Assembly: GCA_036522155.1 (NCBI GenBank)
Contig: DATDGI010000385.1
Location: forward strand, 1 to 37,329
DNA length: 37,329 bases
From: UBA9676 sp036522155
GTDB taxonomy: Bacteria; Actinomycetota; Actinomycetes; Streptosporangiales; Streptosporangiaceae
Direction: 5' to 3'
Shown here: one piece after another, positions 7,142 to 15,117 of the stretch
Layout: each line of letters opens with the position of its first letter
How positions within the stretch are numbered: the stretch's first letter is position 1
Notes under the pieces: model-generated
Databases searched by the model: none
The model's input: the letters and a program-made list of their open reading frames with translations, nothing else
Told to the model about the DNA's origin: nothing
Position numbers and translations under genes: made by a program

Positions 7142-7810
7142 GTGTCCAAACTGCTCAGGGTGGGCGCCTGCCTCTGCATCGTGGCAGGGGTAGGCGTCCT
7201 GCTCTACTCCGGATACCGGCTCTGGGACCCGTTCGCCGGGGCCAGGCAGCGGGCGGCCCAGCAGGTACTCCTGCACTCCTGGCAGGTGCGGGACCGCGCC
7301 CGGGCCGCGGAGCCCGCCCGGGCACCTGGCCGCCTGCCAGGGCATCACGCCGCCGCCGCCTGCACCGGCAGCGACGCCACCCCTCGGATGTCCCAGCCGT
7401 TCGCCTTCATCCAGATTCCGGCGTTCGGCCGGTCGTGGAAATTCACCGTCGTCCAGGGCACGACGCTCACCCAGCTGGCGACCGGGCCGGGGCATATCCC
7501 CGGGACCGCGCTGCCTGGGCAGGCCGGCAACGTCGGGATAGCCGCCCACGACATCACGGCCGGTAACCCGTTCCTTCACCTGGGGTCGCTGCGGGTGGGC
7601 GACAGGATCACCATCACCACCGAGCAGTGCGTCGTCACCTACCGGGTGACCAGAGCGCCCCGCAAAGTCCTCTATACCGACGTTGCCGTGCTGCGGCCGT
7701 CCGGCCATAAACACACCATCACGCTGGTCACCTGCTGGCCGGTCAACCTGGTTTTCGACGTGCACCGGATCGTGGTGCCCGGCATCGAGGTCAGCAGCGT
7801 CGCCAGGTAA
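7142..7810 (+). CDS. class E-like sortase
   Basis: A 222-residue membrane-anchored sortase. It has an N-terminal helix (about 8-28), an Ala/Arg-rich stalk to about 80, then the beta-barrel transpeptidase. All three catalytic residues are present: His136 (VGIAAHD), Cys198 (TLVTCWP) and Arg209 (VHRIVV). The TLVTC pattern and length fit actinobacterial class E sortases, which cleave LPxTG/LAxTG-type signals and join the threonine to an amine acceptor. The GTG start lies five bases after the LPVTG micro-protein, its obvious candidate substrate. No other LPxTG protein was noticed in the window. The polysaccharide-type neighbours make a sugar-linked or lipid-linked acceptor worth considering, though that is inference. 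Confidence 0.87.
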   Translation: MSKLLRVGACLCIVAGVGVLLYSGYRLWDPFAGARQRAAQQVLLHSWQVRDRARAAEPARAPGRLPGHHAAAACTGSDATPRMSQPFAFIQIPAFGRSWKFTVVQGTTLTQLATGPGHIPGTALPGQAGNVGIAAHDITAGNPFLHLGSLRVGDRITITTEQCVVTYRVTRAPRKVLYTDVAVLRPSGHKHTITLVTCWPVNLVFDVHRIVVPGIEVSSVAR

Positions 7811-7837
7811 TGTGAGGTAATTCGGGGGGAACCGACC

Positions 7838-8905
7838 ATGATTACCGTGCGGGCGCGGCTATCTTTCGCCATCGTGATTGTTATCGTCATAGCGGCTGCG
7901 CTCGCGCTGGCCGGGCTCGTGGTCGCGGGGACCTTCCGGCCGTCGCACGTGGCCGCCGCGTCGGCTTATGTCCCCGGGCGCCCGGTTCCCACGCAGACCG
8001 GCGCGGCCGGCATCCCGGTCCTGGTGTATCACGAGATGGACAATCGCTGTGCGGCAGCGGCGCCCGTCTGCAACGCACCCGACCCGGAGAGCGTCAGCAA
8101 GGCCCAATTCACCAGCCAGATGAACTACCTGCGCGCGCAGGGGTACCACACGGTCACCCTGGCCCAGTACCTGAACTGGCTGGCCGACCCGGCGGCCGTC
8201 CTGCCCCGTAAGCCGATCCTGCTCACCGTCGACAACGGCATCGGCAATTTCCTCGAAGGCGCGCAGCCCATCCTGGCCCGGGATGGCTACACGATGACCG
8301 CCTTCGTCGTGACCGGCTTCGCCGACGGGGCCAGCGGGATCTGCAAGCCGCCGCAGCGGATCGCCGGCCGGCCGGTGAACGTCCAGCCCGGCTGCGGGAG
8401 GGACAACTACGGCTGGGACCTGACCTGGAAGCAGTTGCGCGGCCTCAGCCCCCGCGTCTACTCGTTCGCGCTTGAGGCCGGGGCCAGCGGTCACTTCCCG
8501 CAGACCTACTCGCGGACCTGCCCTTACTTCTACCCGTGCCGGGTCCCTGGCGAGACCACCAGGGCCTATCAGGCCAGGGTCACCAGCGAGATCAGCTCAG
8601 GCCTGGCCGAACTGGCGGCCAGGCTGCCCGGCCGGGTGAATACCCATGCCTGGGTGGTCCCGTACAGCGCTCTGGGCTACCGGCCCTGCCATGGTCCCTA
8701 CTGCACGCCGCAGCCCTCGACCGGCCCGCGCGGCTGGCTGCCCCGCTATGCGGCCGCCCGCTTCTCGGCCGTGTTCGTGGAAGACGCCTTCCGCAACGGT
8801 GTGCAGCACGAGCGCTTCCGCTTCGACGTCAGCGGCCCGCTCACCGAGGCCGCGTTCCAGGCGCGGCTGCAGGCCCTCATCACAGCGTCCAGCTTCGCCC
8901 GCTGA
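7838..8905 (+). CDS. membrane-anchored NodB-fold protein, IcaB/PgaB-like with altered metal site
   Basis: A 355-residue protein with one N-terminal membrane anchor (about 9-31) and an extracellular polysaccharide-deacetylase fold. GIPVLVYHEM (58-67) and the following layout match IcaB/PgaB-type exopolysaccharide deacetylases. The motif normally read as TFDDG is TVDNG here (130-134), so the metal-binding Asp is Asn133. Where SHTxxH is expected, SFALEAGASGH (209-219) lacks the first His. A HAWVVPYSALGY segment may match the third motif. It could be an inactive sugar-binding relative or use another chemistry. Four cysteines near 70, 78, 169 and 186 may form disulfides. The ATG at 7838 has a GGGGG ribosome-binding site. 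It ends 20 bases from the convergent aldolase gene. Confidence 0.8.
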   Translation: MITVRARLSFAIVIVIVIAAALALAGLVVAGTFRPSHVAAASAYVPGRPVPTQTGAAGIPVLVYHEMDNRCAAAAPVCNAPDPESVSKAQFTSQMNYLRAQGYHTVTLAQYLNWLADPAAVLPRKPILLTVDNGIGNFLEGAQPILARDGYTMTAFVVTGFADGASGICKPPQRIAGRPVNVQPGCGRDNYGWDLTWKQLRGLSPRVYSFALEAGASGHFPQTYSRTCPYFYPCRVPGETTRAYQARVTSEISSGLAELAARLPGRVNTHAWVVPYSALGYRPCHGPYCTPQPSTGPRGWLPRYAAARFSAVFVEDAFRNGVQHERFRFDVSGPLTEAAFQARLQALITASSFAR

Positions 8906-8925
8906 CGGAACTCACCGGCCGCTGC

Positions 8926-9894
8926 TCACCGGCCGGCCAGCAGGCCCGTCCCGGCCAGGTCGGCGGCCAGTTCATCCAGGCGGGCGGGCGTGAGCGGGAC
9001 CAGCGGCGGCCGGACACCACTGGCGGACAGGCCGGACAGGCCGGCCCAGGCCTTGATCGCGGCGATGCTGTCGATCTGCCGCTCGCTGCCCCGCAGCCAC
9101 CGGGCCGCCACCGCCCGCACCGGGTCCAGGGTGGCCGAGATCTCCTCCGCCTTGGCCATGTCCCCGGCCAGGGCCGCCGCTGTGTAGTCACGCATCGGCT
9201 GCCAGCTGGGCGTCTGGTACAGGTACGGCGCGGCCGACGACATGTAGACCCGCTGGCCATGGTCGCGCATGCCGGCCAGCCAGTGCTCCTCGTGCGGCGA
9301 GCAGACCAGCAGCCGGTCCCCCACCGCCGCCAGCAGTTCGAGATAACGCGGGTACGGGCGGCCGACCTTGATCCCGCACACGTTCTCGATTCCCGCCAGC
9401 CGGGTGATCAGCCCGGTGGACAGCGACACCCCGGAGTAGCCGGTGTCGAACAGCCACACCCCGATGTCCACGTTCGCGCACACGTGCTCGAACCAGGCGT
9501 ACAGGCCGTCGTCGGAGGCGGGCGGGTAGTACGGGTTGATGACCACCGCGAAGTCGGCCCCGGCCTGCTCGGCGTGCCGGGTCAGCTCGATCGTCTCGGC
9601 CGCGCTGTGGTGGCCGGTGTGCGCCAGCACCGGGCAGCGGCCGCGGCAGCCGTCCACCACGATCTCCACCAGCCGCCGCCGCTCGGCCCCGGACAGCGCC
9701 CAGAACTCGCTCATCGCCCCGCCGCAGAAGATCCCGTCCACGCCGAGGTCGCCGGTGAGCCGGTCCAGGTCCCGCCGCAGCGCCGCCTCGTCAAGCGCCC
9801 CGCCCGGGGTGAACGGGGTGATGGTGGCCGCCCACAGCCCGGTGAACCGCTCCCGGGCCGCCTGCTTCGCCCCGGCCCGGCCGTAATCCGCCAT
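8926..9894 (-). CDS. DHDPS/N-acetylneuraminate-lyase family aldolase
   Basis: A 322-residue (beta/alpha)8 enzyme of the dihydrodipicolinate synthase family. The Schiff-base lysine is Lys176 (VCGIKVGRP) and the catalytic tyrosine is in VINPYYPP (118-125). The usual GTTGE motif is replaced by GGAMSE (58-63). Together with no other lysine-biosynthesis genes nearby, this argues against true dihydrodipicolinate synthase and for a catabolic aldolase or dehydratase handling a 2-oxo acid. An AAGGAG ribosome-binding site precedes the ATG. It is the last gene of the long minus-strand cluster, 12 bases after the hydrolase. It would be well placed to split a 2-oxo acid made by the upstream enzymes, but the substrate is not known. 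Confidence 0.85.
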   Translation of the reverse strand: MADYGRAGAKQAARERFTGLWAATITPFTPGGALDEAALRRDLDRLTGDLGVDGIFCGGAMSEFWALSGAERRRLVEIVVDGCRGRCPVLAHTGHHSAAETIELTRHAEQAGADFAVVINPYYPPASDDGLYAWFEHVCANVDIGVWLFDTGYSGVSLSTGLITRLAGIENVCGIKVGRPYPRYLELLAAVGDRLLVCSPHEEHWLAGMRDHGQRVYMSSAAPYLYQTPSWQPMRDYTAAALAGDMAKAEEISATLDPVRAVAARWLRGSERQIDSIAAIKAWAGLSGLSASGVRPPLVPLTPARLDELAADLAGTGLLAGR

Positions 9895-9906
9895 GGCTCT
9901 CCTTGG

Positions 9907-10947
9907 TCACAGGGTGTCGGCGAGCCAGTCGGCGATGAGCGGCCGGGCGACATTCCAGACATTGTTCAGGATATGTACCCCCTCGGGGTAGACCACGGTG
10001 GTCACCGGCCCGCCGTATTCGGCCGCGATCCGCTCGGCGTGGGACGGCGGTGAGCCGGGGTCGTTGCCGCCGTATACCTGCAGCAGCGGCGCGGTCGCCC
10101 GGCCGGCCACCCCGGCCAGCGTGATGGCCGCCATGTTGGCCGCCGGGTCGGGGCCGTGGTGCAGGTACTGGCCGGGCCGGGTCAGGTCGTCCATCTCGGC
10201 GAACCGGCCGGCCGGGGTGTACCAGGACGACACCGACACCACCGCCCGGACCCGCTCGTCGGCGGCCGCGGTCCTGATCGAGAACAGCCCGCCGTAGGAG
10301 ATGCCGCCGACCGCGACCCGCGCGCCGTCCACCTCGGGGCGTGCCGTCACCACGTCCAGGATGGCCCGCACCGCGACCTCCTGGTCGGGCCGCAGGTTGC
10401 TGGTGAAGCTGACCGGCCCCTGGCCGGGGCCGTCGAAGACCGCCACCGCCAGGCTCCGCGCCACCACGTGGTCGGCCAGGTTGTACAGCTCCTCCTTGGC
10501 CGAGTCGGCGCCCGGCAGCAGCACCACCACCGGCGGCCGCCGCGCCCCGGCGGGCACCCGCAGGTAGCCGGGCAGCGACAGCCCATCGAACGGTACGGTC
10601 AGCAGCTCCACCGGCGGCGACTGCAGCGGTGCCGCCTTGGCCAGGGCCGCGTCCATGTCAGCCAGCGCGGCCCGGAACTGGGCCTGGTCGTGGGTGAACA
10701 CGAAGCTGGCCCAGTGATAGGCCAGGGTGCCGCGCAGGTAGGCGTCGGCGGCGGTGACGGTGTGCCCGGCGGCCAGCGCCTCATCGCCCCGCTCGACGTG
10801 CCGGGCGGCGTGCGCCCGCCAGGCCGCGCACCACTGCCCGTAGCCGGTGATCTGCGCTTTGAGCTGCTCGAACTCCCAGGGAGTCACGTAGTTGGACAGG
10901 ATCCGCCAGGTGAACCGGCGGTACATCGACTCAAGCCGGTTATCCAC
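9907..10947 (-). CDS. alpha/beta hydrolase, pseudooxynicotine-hydrolase-like (copy 2)
   Basis: A 346-residue paralogue of the hydrolase at 4603-5667. It shares the helical N-terminal extension, PPVVVLLPGADSAKEEL, DGPGQG and a GGISYGG nucleophile elbow. The likely triad is Ser217, Asp296 (YGGNDPGSP) and His325 (PEGVHILNN). Its GTG start overlaps the end of the FAD oxidoreductase gene by eight bases, exactly as in copy 1, so expression of the pair is coupled. The two copies differ enough, for example SYGG against SLGG, that they probably prefer different substrates. A role in C-C or ester cleavage of an oxidised intermediate is inferred from family and context. Confidence 0.87.
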   Translation of the reverse strand: MDNRLESMYRRFTWRILSNYVTPWEFEQLKAQITGYGQWCAAWRAHAARHVERGDEALAAGHTVTAADAYLRGTLAYHWASFVFTHDQAQFRAALADMDAALAKAAPLQSPPVELLTVPFDGLSLPGYLRVPAGARRPPVVVLLPGADSAKEELYNLADHVVARSLAVAVFDGPGQGPVSFTSNLRPDQEVAVRAILDVVTARPEVDGARVAVGGISYGGLFSIRTAAADERVRAVVSVSSWYTPAGRFAEMDDLTRPGQYLHHGPDPAANMAAITLAGVAGRATAPLLQVYGGNDPGSPPSHAERIAAEYGGPVTTVVYPEGVHILNNVWNVARPLIADWLADTL

Positions 10948-12520
10948 TGATCACCTCGTCGATCGACCGCCCCAGCAGGTCGTGCAGGAGCACGGCGGCG
11001 GCATTGCGGCCCGGCCCGCCGGACACCGAACCACCCGGATGGGTGGTGCCGCCGGTCTGGTACAGCCCGGGAATGGGCAGCCGGTGGCTGGCCCAGCCCG
11101 GTACCGGCCGCAGCTCGTCCGCCTGCGCCGGGGACAGATCGCCGCCGTGGCAGGAGCCGTGCCAGTTGTGCGTGTTGAAGCGCTCCAGGTCGAGCGGGCT
11201 GCGCACGACCCGGCCCAGGATCTTCTCGCTGGTCAGGTTGGGCGCGTACCGGCGCAGCTGGGCCAGGTGCGCGTCGGCCACCTCGTCCTTGATGTCGTCC
11301 CAGTGCTCCGGGCCTTCCGGCAGGTCGTACGGGCACATGCCGACGATCTTCAGGGTGTGCTGCCCGGCCGGCGCCCGGGACGGGTCGGCGGTGGTGGCGG
11401 CCAGGATCAGCAGCGCCGGATCTTCGGTGTCCACGTAGCCGGACTCGAAGTCGGCCGCCAGCCGCAGTTCCCGCTCCGGGGAGGTGGCGGTGCCGCTGGC
11501 CAGCGGCCGGAGCGGGCCGTCGTCGGTGGGGTAGGCCGGCGGCTCGGTGACCGCGTAGTAGCTGGCGAACAGCGACACCCCGGCTCGCCAGGTGGCCACC
11601 CCGTACCGGAAGTCCTCCCCCCAGGCGGCCGGGCTGGCCATCTCCACCAGGTGCTTGACGTGGATGCTGGACAGCACCGCCCGGCTGGCGCGGTACCGGC
11701 TGCCGTCGGCGGTCTGCACCCCGGTGCACCTCCCGGCCTCGATCACCAGGTCGGTGACCTGGGCACCGCGCACGATCACCGACCCGGCCGCCTCGATCAT
11801 CCGGGCCAGCGCGAACACCAGCTGCCCGGAGCCGCCCTTGGGCACCGCCCAGCTGTGCCGCTGCCGCCCGTACACCAGCGAGTAGGCCAGCATGCCGGTG
11901 CCGGGCCGGTCCGCGGGCTGCACCGTCTGGGTGGCCATCCACAGCAGGTAGGCCTGGTTGTGCCAGTCCTCGAACTGGTCGCGGATGATGTCCCAGGAGC
12001 TCATGGCCAGCCGCCGCCGCCAGATCTGGCCCTGCGGATGGCCGGCCAGCCGCTCGGCCAGGCTGGGGCCGAACCCGATCGGGGTGTACCGGTGCGCGGT
12101 GAGCAGCGGCGCCACCGCCTCGTAGTCGGCCAGCAGCCGCCGGAACGCGTCCGCGTCACGGGCGGAGAACTTGGCCAGCTCCGCGCAGGTCCGCTCCGGA
12201 TCCCGCCACTGGGTGACCCAGGTGCCGTCCGGCAGCGGCACGTGCGCGACCGGGTCCGGGTGCAGGTACTCCAGCCCGTGCTCGGACAGCCGCAGCTCGT
12301 CCCGGGCGTAGATGGGGCTGGCGTGGAACAGCGAATGCGCGGTCGAGCAGGAGTCATGCCAGAACCCGGGCAGCGGGATCTCCTCCACGCTGGTGTCGCC
12401 GCCGATCTCCGGCCGCGCCTCGAGCACCAGGCAGCGCAGCCCGGCCCGGGCCAGGTAGGCGGTGGCGATCAGCGCGTTGTGGCCGGCCCCGGCCACGATG
12501 ACGTCGAAGGTGCCGTCCAC
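10940..12520 (-). CDS. phytoene-dehydrogenase-like FAD-dependent oxidoreductase (copy 2)
   Basis: A 526-residue paralogue of the flavoprotein at 2988-4610. It has VIVAGAGHNAL near the N-terminus and GLYQTGGTTHPGGS with GGPGRNAA near the C-terminus. The GTG at 12520, two bases after the cupin stop, gives an N-terminus that lines up with copy 1 (M-D-G-T-F-D-V-I-V against M-T-D-S-A-D-I-V-V). A GTG at 12547 would add nine residues and overlap the cupin gene. The enzyme should bind FAD and desaturate or oxidise a small-molecule substrate. It sits in the catabolic operon between a cupin and its partner hydrolase. Confidence 0.87.
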   Translation of the reverse strand: MDGTFDVIVAGAGHNALIATAYLARAGLRCLVLEARPEIGGDTSVEEIPLPGFWHDSCSTAHSLFHASPIYARDELRLSEHGLEYLHPDPVAHVPLPDGTWVTQWRDPERTCAELAKFSARDADAFRRLLADYEAVAPLLTAHRYTPIGFGPSLAERLAGHPQGQIWRRRLAMSSWDIIRDQFEDWHNQAYLLWMATQTVQPADRPGTGMLAYSLVYGRQRHSWAVPKGGSGQLVFALARMIEAAGSVIVRGAQVTDLVIEAGRCTGVQTADGSRYRASRAVLSSIHVKHLVEMASPAAWGEDFRYGVATWRAGVSLFASYYAVTEPPAYPTDDGPLRPLASGTATSPERELRLAADFESGYVDTEDPALLILAATTADPSRAPAGQHTLKIVGMCPYDLPEGPEHWDDIKDEVADAHLAQLRRYAPNLTSEKILGRVVRSPLDLERFNTHNWHGSCHGGDLSPAQADELRPVPGWASHRLPIPGLYQTGGTTHPGGSVSGGPGRNAAAVLLHDLLGRSIDEVISG

Positions 12521-12522
12521 GG

Positions 12523-13275
12523 CTAGCTGACCGCCGCCCAGGTGCACCGGTCCCCGCTCACCGTCCAGACGGTGCCGGTGGGCGGCGGCGCCCAGAACTC
12601 CACGAACGAGAAGTTCTCCGCCTTGTCGTCTTCGAACCAGTGCACCTCGCCCGGGCCGACCAGCGCGCTCATCCCCGCCTCCAGCCGGGACGCCTGGTCG
12701 TCGGTGTAGAGCAGCCCGGAACCGGACAGCACGCAGAACACGTGGTGGCAGTCGCTGTGGTAGTGCGCGGCGGCGGTGTCGCCGGGGTGGTAGATGATCC
12801 GGTCCGCCCGGATCCGGGCCGCCGCCACCGGCACGTCGTCGGTGACCAGATCCAGCCGGTCCCGGGTGTCCCGGGTGGACGCCAGGTGCGGCAGTTCACC
12901 GCCGGCGAATATCTTGCGCAACGGCGCTGCCGCCGGCTCCCCCTCCCCCGCCGACTCGGCCACCAGCAGGTCCAGGCCCTCCGGGCCGGGCGCCAGGGCC
13001 AGGCCGTCGCAGCCGGCCAGCCACAGCACGCTCTCTGCGGCCAGCGGGTAGCTCTCCCCGCCCGCCGTCGCGGTGCCGGTGCCCGCGATCACATAGCCGA
13101 ACGCCTCCCGCGCCCCGAGCACGAGATCCGGGCTGGTGGCGCCGGGCCCGAGCCGGTGGCGGCGGGCCACCATCGGCACCGGCTCGCCGAACACCGCCGC
13201 GCTGGCCCATTCCTGCTGGTGCCAGCCCGGGCCGGTGCTGGCGGGCAGCTGGCCGGGGTGAGCGATGACGGGCAT
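12523..13275 (-). CDS. two-domain cupin protein
   Basis: A protein of about 250 residues with two cupin domains. The C-terminal cupin carries a metal-binding pattern, HYHSDCHHVFCVLSGSG with a later GEVHWFED, so it can hold a metal with three or four histidine/glutamate ligands. The N-terminal cupin (FGYVIAGTGTATAGGESYPL) lacks the histidines and is probably structural. Bicupins of this kind include dioxygenases, isomerases and sugar-acid enzymes. I chose the ATG at 13275 because GGGAG lies seven bases upstream. A GTG at 13296 overlapping the dehydrogenase stop is the alternative. It lies between a zinc alcohol dehydrogenase and FAD oxidoreductase copy 2. The reaction is not known. Confidence 0.82.
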   Translation of the reverse strand: MPVIAHPGQLPASTGPGWHQQEWASAAVFGEPVPMVARRHRLGPGATSPDLVLGAREAFGYVIAGTGTATAGGESYPLAAESVLWLAGCDGLALAPGPEGLDLLVAESAGEGEPAAAPLRKIFAGGELPHLASTRDTRDRLDLVTDDVPVAAARIRADRIIYHPGDTAAAHYHSDCHHVFCVLSGSGLLYTDDQASRLEAGMSALVGPGEVHWFEDDKAENFSFVEFWAPPPTGTVWTVSGDRCTWAAVS

Positions 13276-13292
13276 GGCGGGCTCCCGGGGGG

Positions 13293-14348
13293 TCACATGG
13301 TGATGATCGGGCGGATGGCCTCCCGCCGGGCCAGGGCGCCGAAGGCGGCGGCGACCTCGGCCAGCGGGTAGACGTGGGTGGTCAGCGGCTCGGTGCGGAC
13401 CGCACCCGAAGCCAGCAAGGCGATCATGGCGGGGTAGGCGTTGGGGCTCGACCGTATCCCGAGCACGTCAAGTTCGTCGAGGGTGACCAGGTCAACCGGG
13501 AGTTCGGCGACCGCTCCCCCGGCCAGACCGAGCAGCGCGACGGTGCCGCCGCGGCGGGCCGACCGCAGCAGCTGGCCGATCACCGCCGGGTTCCCCGAGC
13601 AGTCGAGCACGCAGTCCGCGCCGCGGCCGCCGGTGGCGGCCCGCACCCCGGCCACCGGGTCGCCCGCCTCGTAGTCGACGATGGTGGTGGCCCCCAGGTC
13701 ACGGGCGACGGCCAGCCGCTGGCCTCGCCCCACCATGATCACCGTGGTGGCGCCGGCCGCCCTGGCCACCTGGAGCATGAGCAGCCCGAGCAGCCCAGGC
13801 CCGAAGACCGCCACGCTCGCGCCGGGCCCGAGCCGGGCCCTGCGGGCCGCGTGCACGGTCAGCGCACCCTGATTGACCAGGGCCGCGGCCAGGTCGGTGA
13901 CGTGGGAAGGGACCTTGTGCAGGGCCACGGCGGGCCGGACCGCGTACTCGGCCAGCGCCCCTGGGGCGGTGTGCCCGTACAGCTTGAAGCCAGGCTCGCG
14001 GACCCGCTCGCACAGGTTGTAGCGGCCGGCCCGGCACATCGGGCACTGGCTGCAGCCGGTGTGATTCTCGGCCACCACCCGGTCACCCACGGCCAGCGGG
14101 CTGCGTTCGGTGCCCGGCCCGAGCGCCGCCACCTCCCCTGACCACTCGTGCCCGATGATGAACGGCAGCTCCGGCGGCCAGGTGCCCTGGTACGCGCCGG
14201 CCACGATCTTCAGGTCGGTGCCGCAGATCCCGCACGCCTTGACCCGGACCAGCACCTCGCCAGGCCCGGGCTCGGGGGTGGGCACCTCCTCGACCGCCAG
14301 CTGGCCGAACTCGCGCAGCAGCGCGGCCCGCATCGTGCCCGGGATCAT
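13293..14348 (-). CDS. zinc-dependent medium-chain alcohol dehydrogenase
   Basis: A 351-residue MDR enzyme with both zinc sites. Catalytic ligands are at CGICGTD (39-45) and GHEW (66-69). The structural site has four cysteines at 99, 102, 105 and 113 (GCSQCPMCRAGRYNLC). The nucleotide-binding motif is FGPGLLGLL. This resembles the threonine dehydrogenase/sorbitol dehydrogenase branch, which oxidises a secondary alcohol to a ketone with NAD(P)+. The ATG at 14348 overlaps the upstream stop as ATGA, and its own TGA meets the cupin region, so it belongs to the catabolic operon. A likely role is oxidation of a hydroxyl group in the imported solute. Confidence 0.9.
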   Translation of the reverse strand: MIPGTMRAALLREFGQLAVEEVPTPEPGPGEVLVRVKACGICGTDLKIVAGAYQGTWPPELPFIIGHEWSGEVAALGPGTERSPLAVGDRVVAENHTGCSQCPMCRAGRYNLCERVREPGFKLYGHTAPGALAEYAVRPAVALHKVPSHVTDLAAALVNQGALTVHAARRARLGPGASVAVFGPGLLGLLMLQVARAAGATTVIMVGRGQRLAVARDLGATTIVDYEAGDPVAGVRAATGGRGADCVLDCSGNPAVIGQLLRSARRGGTVALLGLAGGAVAELPVDLVTLDELDVLGIRSSPNAYPAMIALLASGAVRTEPLTTHVYPLAEVAAAFGALARREAIRPIITM

Positions 14349-15115
14349 GCGCCGCCGTCCTTCAGGGCGGCCCAGATCTCGCGGGCGCGGGCGACCACGT
14401 GGTCGGCCACCGCCTCGGCGATCTCCTCCGCCCGCGCCGCCGTGGCCCGCTCCGGCCGCCCGTACCAGCCGGTGGCGGCGATCTGGTGGAAGTCCCGCAG
14501 CACCGGGTACACGTCCGGGCGGCGGAACAGCCCGTGCGCCGCTTCCCCGGCCGCCCGCTCGCTCGGCTCGGTCGCGTCGGCCAGGCGCACCAGCGAGGCG
14601 TCGTAGGCCAGCACGGCGGCCGTCTCCATCGAGCCGGCGTGGGTGAACTCCATCTCGTCCGGATACAGCGTGTGGGTGATCACGTGCGACTCGGCGATTA
14701 CCACCTGCACCCCGTGGGTGCGCTGCGCCTCGTCGGCGGCCACCCGCAGCGCCGGGCTGTTGCCCTCGTGCCAGTTGACGACCACGATCCGCTGCGCGCC
14801 GGCCGCGCCAAGCCCGCCGCACACGTCCACCAGCACCGCGCCCAGGGTGGCCGGGCGCAGCGACAGGGTGCCGGGCCAGGACAGGTGGTAATGGGCCACC
14901 CCGACCGGGCCGAGCGAGGCGACCACGGTGTCCAGCCGGGCGGCGACGCGCTCGGCGATGGAGGCGGCGGCGAACGCGTCGGTGCCCAGCGGCAGGTGGC
15001 CGCCGTGCTGCTCGACGCTGCCGGTGGCGGCGACGGCGGTGCCGCTGGCCGCGATCAGCGCGGCGGCGGCCGGCTGGGACAGCCGCTCCAGCTGGCGGTC
15101 GGGATGGCGGGGCAT
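14345..15115 (-). CDS. creatininase-family amidohydrolase
   Basis: A 256-residue member of the creatininase fold. The main metal motif is intact: GSVEQHGGHLPLGTD, with Glu35, His37 and Asp46. The second motif, usually NxHGGN, reads NWHEGN (114-119). The third is THAGSMETA with Glu164. Family members hydrolyse a cyclic amide, a formamide or, in some cases, a C-C bond next to a ketone, using two divalent metals; the HEGN change may alter specificity. The ATG at 15115 lies two bases after the TPP-enzyme stop, and its stop overlaps the next ATG. It is part of the catabolic operon. Confidence 0.87.
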   Translation of the reverse strand: MPRHPDRQLERLSQPAAAALIAASGTAVAATGSVEQHGGHLPLGTDAFAAASIAERVAARLDTVVASLGPVGVAHYHLSWPGTLSLRPATLGAVLVDVCGGLGAAGAQRIVVVNWHEGNSPALRVAADEAQRTHGVQVVIAESHVITHTLYPDEMEFTHAGSMETAAVLAYDASLVRLADATEPSERAAGEAAHGLFRRPDVYPVLRDFHQIAATGWYGRPERATAARAEEIAEAVADHVVARAREIWAALKDGGA

Positions 15116-15117
15116 CG

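Noticed and set aside
8926..9894. True dihydrodipicolinate synthase (dapA)
   Set aside because: The GTTGE motif is GGAMSE, and the gene ends a catabolic operon with no lysine genes.
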